A stretch of 64,000 nt of DNA. Origin: Paracoccaceae bacterium (lineage in GTDB: Bacteria; Pseudomonadota; Alphaproteobacteria; Rhodobacterales; Rhodobacteraceae). The position numbers and the translations under genes are program-made. How positions within the stretch are numbered: the first letter of the stretch is position 1; every line of letters begins with the position of its first letter. The stretch covers positions 372,001 through 436,000 of the forward strand of contig JAFGTV010000008.1 of the NCBI GenBank assembly GCA_016938875.1, given 5' to 3'. Below are positions 29,390-38,467 of the stretch, piece by piece. Below the pieces are notes generated by a model. It did no database searches, had not been told where the DNA came from, and was given only the letters and a program-made list of their open reading frames with translations.

Positions 29390-30207
29390 GCGCCCAGCTC
29401 CTTGCTGCGGGCGGTGGCGGCGGCAACGGCGCGTTTCAGCAGCGGCGGAAACCCGGTTTCATCGTCCATCAGCACCTGCAACGCAGCAGCGGTCGTGCCC
29501 CCCGGCGAGGTGACGTTGACGCGCAATTGGGCGGGATCCTCGGCCGCGTCCTCGGCCAGTTGGCCCGCGCCGCCCACGGTCGCCTTGGCCAGTTTCATCG
29601 CCATTTCGGGCGGCAGGCCCTGGGCCACGCCGGCGGCGGCCAGCGCCTCGATCAGGTGAAACACGTAGGCCGGGCCAGACCCCGACAGGGCGGTGACGGC
29701 GTCCATCTGATCCTCGGTCTCCAGGCGGACGGTCTGGCCGACGGCGGACAACAACCCCTCGGCCAGCGACAGCGCGCCCTCGTCCACCTTTGCGTTGCCG
29801 ATCAGGGCGGTAATGCCGCGCCCCACCGCCGCGGGTGTGTTCGGAATAGAGCGGATGACCGGTGCCGCGTCGCCCAGATGGGTTGCGAAATAGCCCAGCG
29901 TCTTGCCCGCCGCGACCGAAAGGAACAGTGTGCGCCCATCGGCAAAGCGCGCCACCTGGGGCAGCGCATCATCCATCATCTGCGGCTTGACCGCCAACAG
30001 AACGATCGCGGGCGACTGGGGCAGCGCGGTGTTCAGATGCAGACCCTCGGCGGCGCGGGCGGTCAGCCAGTCCGAAGGGTGCGGATCAAGCGCCCAGACC
30101 GACCCGGCGGGCAATCCGCCCTTCAGCCAGCCCTCCAGCATCGCCGATCCCATCTTGCCACAGCCCAAGAGCACAAGGCCCCGCGCGCGCAGATCGTCCA
30201 TGGTCAT
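29386..30207 (-). CDS. proC: Pyrroline-5-carboxylate reductase
   Basis: LVLLGCGKMGSAMLEGWL; ALSGSGPAYVFHLIEALA; VTSPGGTTAAAL. Confidence 0.95.
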   Translation of the reverse strand: MTMDDLRARGLVLLGCGKMGSAMLEGWLKGGLPAGSVWALDPHPSDWLTARAAEGLHLNTALPQSPAIVLLAVKPQMMDDALPQVARFADGRTLFLSVAAGKTLGYFATHLGDAAPVIRSIPNTPAAVGRGITALIGNAKVDEGALSLAEGLLSAVGQTVRLETEDQMDAVTALSGSGPAYVFHLIEALAAAGVAQGLPPEMAMKLAKATVGGAGQLAEDAAEDPAQLRVNVTSPGGTTAAALQVLMDDETGFPPLLKRAVAAATARSKELGA

Positions 30208-30239
30208 GATGTGCCCCCTTTATGCTTTGGGGGAACAGA

Positions 30240-30743
30240 CTAGGCGCGGCCGTAGGCCTCTGCAATGGCGACCTGCATCGCCTCTTGCGGGCTTTGATCG
30301 GCCCAGGAGACCAACTGAAACGCCGGGTAGAACCGCTCGCACGCGGTCACGGCCGAGGAAATCAGCCGCTCGATCTGTTCCGGCGCGGCCAGCTGCCCGC
30401 CCGACAGCATCAGCCCATAGCGCCAAACCATCAGCCGCTGCTCCTGCCAAAAGGTGAACGCCCCGGTCCAGCAGGTGTCGTTGGCCTGGTTCAGCGTCTC
30501 GTAAAGCGCGGGCAGCTTGTCCTCGGGCGGCTCCATCTCGAAGGTGCAGATCAGGCGCAGGGTCTCGTCATATCCCGACCAGGCCAGGGTGATGGAATAG
30601 GTCCGCCACTGCCCCTCGACCGCCATGGCGATCTGGTCGTCGGTCACGCGGTCGAACTCCCAGGCGCGGTGCTCGGCCAGATGCTCGACGATGTCGATGG
30701 GGTGCAATTCCTCGGTCTGAAGGAAGTCTTCGGAAAGTGACAT
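30240..30743 (-). CDS. YbjN domain-containing protein
   Basis: Start MSLSEDFLQTEELHPIDIVEHLAEHRAWEFDRV; YbjN-like fold pattern. Confidence 0.85.
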   Translation of the reverse strand: MSLSEDFLQTEELHPIDIVEHLAEHRAWEFDRVTDDQIAMAVEGQWRTYSITLAWSGYDETLRLICTFEMEPPEDKLPALYETLNQANDTCWTGAFTFWQEQRLMVWRYGLMLSGGQLAAPEQIERLISSAVTACERFYPAFQLVSWADQSPQEAMQVAIAEAYGRA

Positions 30744-31114
30744 GCCCGGCCTCTTTGCTGATAGCTTTATGCGGGTGGCAGCCCACAATGCTTAGGTGCC
30801 TGCTCTAGGGACCGGGGAAAGACCCCAGACCTATACCAGATATGGTGGGAGCAAAGGCCGAGGCTGTAAAGTGATTTTTCGGTGACGGCTGGGGATGAAC
30901 CGCAATATGTTGTGGAGAACCCGAATATTTGGGCAAAACCAACCGCCGCGGGCCATGGCGATGGAAAATCTCGGCGTGGATCGGGCCCGCGCGCGCTCAG
31001 CGCGCTTCGCCGTCAGCCGGGGCATTCCCCGATCGCGGGCCGCGCCCCGAGGGGTTTGCAACCGCCCGAACACCGCCCCCGGGGCCGCAGTCCACGCAGC
31101 CCGGACAGGCCGCG

Positions 31115-32773
31115 TCAGGAGTCGTCGCGCCACCGGTTGACGATGGGATAGCGGCGATCCAGCCAGAACGCGCGCGCCGTCAAACGGGCGCCAGGTGCGG
31201 ACTGAAAGCGTTTGTATTCGCTTATATAAATCAGATGCTCGACCCGTTTCACGGTGTCGCGCTCATACCCTGCCGCCACCAGGTCGGCGACCGATCGTTC
31301 GTCGTCGATCAGCCCCTCCAGGATGGCATCCAGAACCTCATAGGGGGGCAGGCTGTCCTCGTCCTTTTGATCCGCGCGCAACTCGGCCGAGGGCGGCTTG
31401 TCGATGACGCGGGGCGGGATCACGACGCCCGCGGGCCCCATCATCCAGTCGCGGTGGTTTTCGTTGCGCCACCGGCAGGTCTGAAACACCCGCGTCTTGT
31501 AGAGATCCTTGATCGGGTTATAGCCCCCCGCCATGTCGCCATAGATCGTGGCATAACCCACCGCGACCTCGGACTTGTTGCCGGTGGTCAACAGCATCTC
31601 GCCGAACTTGTTGCTCAGCGCCATCAGAATCAGTCCGCGCAGGCGGGACTGGATGTTTTCCTCGGTGACATCGGGGGCGGTGCCCGCGAAAAGCGGGGCC
31701 AGCGCCTGGGTGACGGCCCCGCGCGGGCCGGTGATCGGCACCTCGTCCAGCCGGCAGCCCAGCGCGCGGGCCACGGCGGCGGCATCCTCCAGCGAATGGG
31801 CAGAGGTGTATTCCGAGGGCAGCATCACACAACGCACATTCTGCGGGCCGATCGCGTCGGCGGCGATGGCGGCCACCAGGGCACTGTCCACGCCCCCCGA
31901 CAGACCCAGCAGCACCTTGGCAAACCCGGACTTGCCCAGGTAATCGCGCAGGGCGGTGACCATCACGCGGTAGTCCTGCTCCCAGGCGTCGGGATGGGTG
32001 GCGCGCGGGCCGTCATCTGCCCGCCAGCCCTGGGGCGTGCGGGTGAAATCGACATGGGTCAGCGCGGTGTCATGGACTGGCATCTGCACCGCCAGGTGCC
32101 CGCCGGGGTTCAGCACGAAAGAGCCGCCGTCGAACACCTGATCGTCCTGCCCGCCCGCAAGGTTGAGATAGACCAGCGGCAACCCGGTTTCGACCACGCG
32201 CGAAACCATCAGCGACATGCGCGTGTCGAACTTGCCCCGGTGATAGGGCGACCCGTTGGGCACCAGCAGGATCTCGGCCCCGGTCTCGGCCAGGGCCTCG
32301 GCGACATCCTCGTACCAGGCATCCTCGCAGATCGGGGTGCCGATCCGCAAAGGGCCGACCGAATAGGGGCCATTGATCGGCCCGCTGTCATAAACCCGGC
32401 ACTCGTCGAACACGCCTTCGTTGGGCAGGTGATGCTTGAACACCCGGGCGGTGACCTGCCCGCCCTGGCAGATGTAATAGGCGTTATAAAGATGCCCATG
32501 CGCGGCATAGGGCGCGCCGATTCCGATCGCGGGCCCCTGGGCACAGTCGCGCGCCAATGCCTCGACCCGGGCCATGGCCTCGGCGGTAAAGGCTGGTTTG
32601 CGCACGATGTCCTGCACCTGATAGCCGGTCAGGAACATCTCGGGCAGGGCGAGCATGTCGGATCCCGCCGCGCGGGCCTGCTCCCAAGCGGCGCGCGCCT
32701 GGGCGATATTGTCCTCCAGCGCCCCCAGGGTCGGGTTCAACTGGGCCAGTGTCAGGCGAAATCGATCAGCCAT
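31115..32773 (-). CDS. nadE: Glutamine-dependent NAD+ synthetase
   Basis: Nitrilase domain (LPEMFLTGYQVQD, CEDAWYEDVAE) plus VLLGLSGGVDSALVAAIAADA. Confidence 0.93.
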   Translation of the reverse strand: MADRFRLTLAQLNPTLGALEDNIAQARAAWEQARAAGSDMLALPEMFLTGYQVQDIVRKPAFTAEAMARVEALARDCAQGPAIGIGAPYAAHGHLYNAYYICQGGQVTARVFKHHLPNEGVFDECRVYDSGPINGPYSVGPLRIGTPICEDAWYEDVAEALAETGAEILLVPNGSPYHRGKFDTRMSLMVSRVVETGLPLVYLNLAGGQDDQVFDGGSFVLNPGGHLAVQMPVHDTALTHVDFTRTPQGWRADDGPRATHPDAWEQDYRVMVTALRDYLGKSGFAKVLLGLSGGVDSALVAAIAADAIGPQNVRCVMLPSEYTSAHSLEDAAAVARALGCRLDEVPITGPRGAVTQALAPLFAGTAPDVTEENIQSRLRGLILMALSNKFGEMLLTTGNKSEVAVGYATIYGDMAGGYNPIKDLYKTRVFQTCRWRNENHRDWMMGPAGVVIPPRVIDKPPSAELRADQKDEDSLPPYEVLDAILEGLIDDERSVADLVAAGYERDTVKRVEHLIYISEYKRFQSAPGARLTARAFWLDRRYPIVNRWRDDS

Positions 32774-32939
32774 GGGCACCCCCGTCTGCACGTCTTGGCG
32801 TCTTAGCAGACTGACAGGCAAGTGAAAGCCGATTGATCGCGAAAAGCGTTGTCAGCCTGCGGTGCCTCTATTAGGGTTCACGCGCTTTCACAAAGACCAA
32901 TCGAGGCAGGGCAAGGGGGCTCAGGTGCGCAAGGCAGGC

Positions 32940-34367
32940 ATGGCAGTTTCGCGCGTGGCGCTGGTGGCGGTGCTGGTGACCGCAGGGGCGGCCTTTGCCC
33001 AGGACGGCGGGGATGTCCTGACCAAGCAATACGAAGATGGCGGCATCTACGAGGGCACCTTCAAGGACGGCAAACAGGACGGTCGCGGCACCTATCGGCT
33101 GCCCAACGGATATGAGTATGTCGGCGAATGGGTCGACGGAAAGATCCAGGGCCAGGGCGTCGCACGGCTGGTCAACGGATCGGTCTACGAGGGCCATTTC
33201 ACCGACGGCAAGCCTGACGGAATCGGCAAGATCACCTTTGCCGATGGCGGCACCTACGAGGGCGAGTGGGAAGACGGCAGGATCTCTGGCACCGGCGTGG
33301 CGATCTATGCCAATGGCGTGCGCTACGAGGGCGAGTTCCGCAATGCCGTGCACCACGGCATCGGCATCATGACCAGCCCCAACGGCTATGTCTACGAGGG
33401 CACCTGGGTCAACGGCGTCAAGGACGGCAAGGGCAAGATCACCTATCCCGGCGGCCGCGTCTACGAGGGCGAGATGAACCAGAACCAGCGTTCCGGCCGG
33501 GGCACGCTGACCACGCCCGAGGGGCTGACTTATGCCGGCGCCTGGAAAGACGGCGAGATGAACGGCCTGGGCACCCTGACCCAGCCCAATGGCGACATCT
33601 ACGAGGGGCTGTTCGTCAACGGCGAACGCCACGGCACCGGAAAGGTCACCTATGCCAATGGCGACGTCTACGAGGGCGAATACCGAGGCGACAAGCGCCA
33701 CGGCCAGGGTGTGTTCCGCGGCGCCGACGGGTACCTCTACGAGGGCGAGTGGGTCGCCGGCCGGATCGAGGGGGTCGGCACGCTGACCTATCCCGACGGG
33801 TCGGTCTATGCCGGGAAGTTCCGCGATGACCTGCCCAACGGCACCGGAAAGGTGACCTATGCCGATGGTTCGACCTACGAGGGGGACTGGATCGCCGGCG
33901 TGATCGAGGGCACCGGCAAGGCCACCTTCCCCAACGGGCTGGTCTATGAGGGGCAGTTCAAGGATGCCGCCTATAACGGCCAGGGCACGATGACCTACGA
34001 GGGCGGCTATTCCTACACCGGCACGTGGAAGAACGGCCTGCGCGATGGCGAGGGCACGGCCAGCTATGCCGACGGGTCGGTCTATACCGGCGCCTTTGCA
34101 GAGGGTCAGCGCGAGGGCCAGGGCACGATCACCATGCCCGACGGGTTCAGCTATACCGGCGGCTGGAAGGACGGCAAGTTCGACGGCCCCGGCGTGGCCA
34201 CCTATACCAATGGCGATGTCTACGAGGGCATGTTCGCCATGGGCAAGTACGAGGGCGAGGGTGTGATGCGCTATGCCGATGGCGAAGAGCGCGCCGGCAC
34301 CTGGAAGAACGGCGTTCTGACCACCCAGGCGGGCGAGACCCCGGCGGCAGAGGGTCCCGCCCAGTAA
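32940..34367 (+). CDS. Secreted MORN-repeat protein
   Basis: Signal peptide MAVSRVALVAVLVTAGAAFAQ followed by contiguous 23-aa YEGxWxxGxxxGxGxxxxxxG repeats. Confidence 0.92.
   Translation: MAVSRVALVAVLVTAGAAFAQDGGDVLTKQYEDGGIYEGTFKDGKQDGRGTYRLPNGYEYVGEWVDGKIQGQGVARLVNGSVYEGHFTDGKPDGIGKITFADGGTYEGEWEDGRISGTGVAIYANGVRYEGEFRNAVHHGIGIMTSPNGYVYEGTWVNGVKDGKGKITYPGGRVYEGEMNQNQRSGRGTLTTPEGLTYAGAWKDGEMNGLGTLTQPNGDIYEGLFVNGERHGTGKVTYANGDVYEGEYRGDKRHGQGVFRGADGYLYEGEWVAGRIEGVGTLTYPDGSVYAGKFRDDLPNGTGKVTYADGSTYEGDWIAGVIEGTGKATFPNGLVYEGQFKDAAYNGQGTMTYEGGYSYTGTWKNGLRDGEGTASYADGSVYTGAFAEGQREGQGTITMPDGFSYTGGWKDGKFDGPGVATYTNGDVYEGMFAMGKYEGEGVMRYADGEERAGTWKNGVLTTQAGETPAAEGPAQ
33030..34320 (+). repeat. Tandem 69-bp repeat array encoding MORN units (about 18 full units plus a partial one)
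   Basis: Strict 23-aa periodicity in the translation. Confidence 0.9.
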
Positions 34368-34537
34368 CGCCCCCCCCCGGCGCGCGACCCATCGCCGGCC
34401 GATCAAACCAAAATCGATCCAACGCCAACGACAATGGCGCGGCTGCATCTGCACCCGCGCCATTTTTCCGTTTGCACGCCAAAGGGTGCCCCTGCCCCGC
34501 CGCACCCGCGTATCGGCGGATGCGGCGGGGGCACAGC

Positions 34538-35809
34538 TCAGGATTTGATCTTGGTGATCTTCAGCGTCTTCATGACGAATTTTTCGTAGAACGGCTCGCT
34601 CACGCCGGTGCGCACCTTGCGCATGAAATACCACTCAAAGGCCAGCTTGGCATAGTGCACCCAGCGCCCCTGAGAGGCCCAGTTGACGTTGCGCGGCGGG
34701 TTTTGCGGCATCGCCAGAAAGGCCGCGCCACGGTCCCCGAAATCGGCGAGGCACAGCGCGTTCCATGTGGGCTGTTCGACCGGGTCCTGCCCCGCGATCA
34801 CGCGCGGCAGGTTATGCGCCGTCGCGGTCACCATGCTTTCGATCATGAACCCGGTCTTGGGCACACCGGTCGGCACCGGGGTGGCCACCGGCGGCGCGAT
34901 GGCGATGCACACGCCGATGGCAAAGATGTTGGGATATTTCTCGTTGCGCTGAAACTCGTCGGTCAGCACGAAGCCGCGCGGGTTCACCAGCCCCTCGATC
35001 CCCATCAACGCGGGGATGCCGCGGAATGCGGGCAGCATCATCGAATACTTGAACGGGATCTCGTGTTTCTTCTTTTCGACGCCGTCCTCGTTGAATTCGC
35101 TGACATGGACCGCGTTTTGTTCAAAGCGGTCGACCTTGGCATTGGTGACCCAGTTGATATCGCGGTCGCGCAGGATCGATTCCAGCAGGCCCTTGGTGTC
35201 GCCCACCCCGCCCAGGCCCAGGTGGCCGATATAGGGTTCCGAGGTGACAAAGGTCATCGGCACCTTGTCGCGGATCTTGCGCTTGCGCAGGTCGGTGTCG
35301 ATCACCATCGCGTATTCGTAGGCCGGGCCAAAGCACGAGGCCCCCTGCACCGCGCCGATCACGATCGGGCCGGGGTTGGCGCAGAACTCTTCCCACTTGT
35401 CGCCGGACATCTCGGCATGTTCGATCTGGCAGACCGAGTTGGTGAACCGCTCGGGGCCGAACCCCTCGATCTCGTCAAAGGCCAGGTCGGGGCCGGTGGC
35501 GATCACCAGGTAGTCGTAGGTCACCTCGCGCCCGCTGGCCAATTCGATCTTGTTCTGGTCGGGATGCAGACGCTTGGCGCCATCGCAAATGAACTCGATC
35601 CCGCGGCGCTTCATCACCGGGGCCAGTTCCACGATGATCTCGCTTTTCCTGCGCCAGCCAACGCCGGCCCAGGGGTTCGAGGGGGTAAACTGGAAATAGG
35701 GCTTGTTCGAGATCACGGTGATCGTGTCACCCTTTGCCAGGGTTTCTCTCAATTCATACGCCTGAAGCGTCCCGCCCAGGCCCGCGCCCAGAACAACCAC
35801 ATGTGCCAT
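34538..35809 (-). CDS. sqr: Sulfide:quinone oxidoreductase-type FAD protein
   Basis: MAHVVVLGAGLGGTLQAYELRETL; YDYLVIATGPDLAFDEIEGFGP; VIGAVQGASCFGPAYEYAM. Confidence 0.85.
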   Translation of the reverse strand: MAHVVVLGAGLGGTLQAYELRETLAKGDTITVISNKPYFQFTPSNPWAGVGWRRKSEIIVELAPVMKRRGIEFICDGAKRLHPDQNKIELASGREVTYDYLVIATGPDLAFDEIEGFGPERFTNSVCQIEHAEMSGDKWEEFCANPGPIVIGAVQGASCFGPAYEYAMVIDTDLRKRKIRDKVPMTFVTSEPYIGHLGLGGVGDTKGLLESILRDRDINWVTNAKVDRFEQNAVHVSEFNEDGVEKKKHEIPFKYSMMLPAFRGIPALMGIEGLVNPRGFVLTDEFQRNEKYPNIFAIGVCIAIAPPVATPVPTGVPKTGFMIESMVTATAHNLPRVIAGQDPVEQPTWNALCLADFGDRGAAFLAMPQNPPRNVNWASQGRWVHYAKLAFEWYFMRKVRTGVSEPFYEKFVMKTLKITKIKS

Positions 35810-35886
35810 CGGTGTCTCCTCCACAGTCGGCGACCCTGTTTGCATGCGGCCCCATCAGGGAATCGGGGCGGGTTCGCCTTGGACAT

Positions 35887-35902
35887 ATTCAATTTTTAGA
35901 AT
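35887..35902. promoter_or_regulatory. Candidate SqrR/BigR operator upstream of sqr
   Basis: ATTC-AATTTTTA-GAAT, about 80 bp upstream of the sqr start. Confidence 0.65.
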
Positions 35903-35958
35903 GCACCTATGCGCGCGAAACACCAAGGAATATTTTTTCTGCACAACTTTTAGACGTG

Positions 35959-37485
35959 TCAGACCTCGTCCCCCTGATCCAGCCGGGCCAGGAAAGCCTC
36001 GGCATCGGCCAATACGGCCGCTCGGTGCGCGCCATCCATCCGGTCCCAGGTGCGATACATCTGCCCCATGCGCGGGTTCGCGGCAAAGCGCGCGCGGTGG
36101 CGGTCCAGAAAGTGCCAGTACAGCAGGTTGAACGGACACGCCCCCGCCCCGGTCTTTTGCGTCACGCGATAGGGGCAGCCGCCGCAATAGTCCGACATCC
36201 GGTTGATATAGGCCCCCGACGACACATAGGGTTTGGACGCGACCACGCCGCCATCGGCGAACTGGCTCATGCCCACGGTATTGGGCGCCTCGACCCATTC
36301 ATGGGCATCGGCATAGACCGCCAGATACCATTCATGCAGCGCGGTCGGATTCAGGCCCGCCAGCAGCGCGAAATTGCCCGTCACCATCAGCCGCTGGATG
36401 TGGTGGGCATAGGCCTCGTCGCGGGTCTGGGCGATGGTATGGGACAGGCAGGCCATCGCCGTTTCGCCCCCCCATAACAGCGCAGGCAGCGCGCGCCGGT
36501 GATCCAGCGCGTTGCGCTGCGGATAGTCCGGCCCCTCGCGGAAATAGATGCCGCGCACGAACTCGCGCCATCCGATGATCTGCCGAATGAACCCCTCCAC
36601 CGCGTTCAGGGGTGCGCGACCGGCGTGGTATTCGGCCTCGGCCCGGCGGCAGACATCCAACGGGTCCAACAGTCCGGCGTTCAGATAGGGTGCGATCACG
36701 GCGTGATGCAAGAACCGGTCATTGGCCAGCATCGCGTCCTGAAAATCGCCAAAGCGCGGCAGGTCGTGACGCAGGAAATGCGCCAGCGCCTGATCGGCCT
36801 GATCGGCATCGGTGGCAAACCAGAACGGACGCAACGCCCCGAAATGTTCGCCAAAGCGCGCCGCCACCAGGTCCAGCACCTGCCCCACCTCTGGATCGGG
36901 ATCGAACCGCAGCGGCCCGGCCCGAAACAGGTCGTCGCGCGCCGGTTTGCGGTTGTCGTGGTCATAGTTCCACCTGCCGCCCGCGGGTTTGTCCCCCTCC
37001 ATCAGCAGGCCGGTCTTGCGGCGCATCTCGCGATAGAAATACTCCATCCGCAGGGTCTTGCGCCCCGTGGCCCAGGCGTCGAATTCATCCCGCGAACACA
37101 CGAACCGGTCATCGGCCAGCTGACGCACCGGCAACGGCATGTCCTCCAGCGCCGCGATCAGCCGCCAGTCGCCCGGCTCTGTCGCCAGAACCTCGGCCGC
37201 GCCGATCTCGGCGGCGCGGCGCCGCAGCTCGCCGGCGATGGATTGGCTGTTGTCGGGATCGTCGAGCCGGGTATAGGCCACGTGCCAGCCCGCATCGGCC
37301 AGGCGGGCGGCGAATTTGCGCATCGCGGCAAAGCAAAAGGCGATCTTCTTGGGGTGGTGGGGCACCTGGGCGGCCTCGCCCATGACCTCGGCCATGACCA
37401 CCAGATCGCGGCCACGCCTGGCCGCGCGCAACGCCGAGAGGTTGACCGACAGCTGGTCGCCCAGCACCAGGACCAGGCGCGTCAC
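35959..37485 (-). CDS. Cryptochrome/photolyase, FeS-BCP/CryB-type (prokaryotic 6-4 photolyase-like)
   Basis: GTG start VTRLVLVLGDQL; GRWNYDHDNRK; MSDYCGGCPYRVTQKTGAGACPFNLLYW Cys cluster. Confidence 0.9.
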   Translation of the reverse strand: MTRLVLVLGDQLSVNLSALRAARRGRDLVVMAEVMGEAAQVPHHPKKIAFCFAAMRKFAARLADAGWHVAYTRLDDPDNSQSIAGELRRRAAEIGAAEVLATEPGDWRLIAALEDMPLPVRQLADDRFVCSRDEFDAWATGRKTLRMEYFYREMRRKTGLLMEGDKPAGGRWNYDHDNRKPARDDLFRAGPLRFDPDPEVGQVLDLVAARFGEHFGALRPFWFATDADQADQALAHFLRHDLPRFGDFQDAMLANDRFLHHAVIAPYLNAGLLDPLDVCRRAEAEYHAGRAPLNAVEGFIRQIIGWREFVRGIYFREGPDYPQRNALDHRRALPALLWGGETAMACLSHTIAQTRDEAYAHHIQRLMVTGNFALLAGLNPTALHEWYLAVYADAHEWVEAPNTVGMSQFADGGVVASKPYVSSGAYINRMSDYCGGCPYRVTQKTGAGACPFNLLYWHFLDRHRARFAANPRMGQMYRTWDRMDGAHRAAVLADAEAFLARLDQGDEV

Positions 37486-38147
37486 CACGCCACCCGGTCC
37501 CCTGCCCAGTCCAGGAACGCGCCGGTCTGACCCGGGGTCAGCCCGTCGATAACCCGCAACAGGTTTTCGGCGGCCTGATCGGGCGCCACCGTCGGGTGCC
37601 GCCCGGCGTAGCGCGCGGTAAACGGGGTGGCCACCGTGCCCGGATGCAGCGCCACGCAGATCGCCTGGCGATGACTGCGCGCCAGTTCGATCGACGCGGT
37701 GCGCAGGCCCTGGTTCAGCGCGGCCTTGGCCATGCGATAGGAATACCACCCCCCCAAGCGGTTATCGCCGATCGACCCGACCCGCGCCGACAGCACCGCA
37801 AAGACCGCGCGGCGATCCCGCGGGATCAGCCGCTGCGCGTGTTTGAGCACCAGCAAAGGGCCAACCGCATTCACCGCGACCTGGTCCAGCATCGCGGCGG
37901 GGCGCAGCTCTCTGAGCGCCTTTTCGGGGGGCTGGCCGGCCCCCGCCAACACGCCGGTGGCCACCACGATCAGATCGAACGCCCCCTCCAGCGCGCCCAG
38001 CCCGGCGGCGATGCTGTCCTCGTCGGTCAGATCCAACCCGTCAGCAGAGCGCGACAAACCGACCACATCCGCCCCGCGCCCGCGCAGAGCCGCCACCAGC
38101 GCCGCGCCGATCCCGCCCGATGCCCCGATCACCAATGCCCGTGTCAT
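37482..38147 (-). CDS. SDR family oxidoreductase
   Basis: MTRALVIGASGGIGAALVAAL; YSYRMAKAALNQ. Confidence 0.9.
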   Translation of the reverse strand: MTRALVIGASGGIGAALVAALRGRGADVVGLSRSADGLDLTDEDSIAAGLGALEGAFDLIVVATGVLAGAGQPPEKALRELRPAAMLDQVAVNAVGPLLVLKHAQRLIPRDRRAVFAVLSARVGSIGDNRLGGWYSYRMAKAALNQGLRTASIELARSHRQAICVALHPGTVATPFTARYAGRHPTVAPDQAAENLLRVIDGLTPGQTGAFLDWAGDRVAW

Positions 38148-38296
38148 GCGGTCCCCTTTCACGTCCCGTTGCCCGCGCAGATAGCGCCGCCCGCCAGAGC
38201 TGCAAACGCCCGGCCCCGTCAAACCGTTCGGGCCCGCGCCGGGGCCCGTCGAAATCCGCTTCCCCTTGGCGCGGTCCGCCCTTATAGTCCGCCACG

Positions 38297-38386
38297 ATGG
38301 AACGCCAAGGTCATATCCCCACCGCCGCCGTGCATTCGCTGCGCGCGCTGCCCCTTGGCCTGCTGCTTCTCCTTAGCCGCCTCTGA
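38297..38386 (+). CDS. leuL: Candidate leucine leader peptide upstream of leuA
   Basis: MERQGHIPTAAVHSLRALPLGLLLLLSRL*: five consecutive Leu codons (CTG CTG CTT CTC CTT). Confidence 0.7.
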   Translation: MERQGHIPTAAVHSLRALPLGLLLLLSRL

Positions 38387-38416
38387 GCGTGCCGTTCCGG
38401 CGCGACCGCTCAGAGG
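38380..38416 (+). promoter_or_regulatory. Stem-loop after the leuA leader peptide (candidate attenuator element)
   Basis: CCTCTGAGCG - 17 nt - CGCTCAGAGG, perfect 10-bp arms; contains the leader stop codon. Confidence 0.65.
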
Positions 38417-38467
38417 ACACGCCACGCGCCACGACCATTGGCTAAGGACATAAAGAGAGATTCACCC

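Noticed and set aside
33030-34320. Possible CRISPR-like periodic array
   Set aside because: The 69-bp period is in frame and encodes MORN repeats; no spacer/repeat alternation. No CRISPR array was seen elsewhere
32871-34634. 587-aa minus-strand repetitive ORF
   Set aside because: Shadow of the MORN repeat gene on the opposite strand; repetitiveness comes from the 69-bp period
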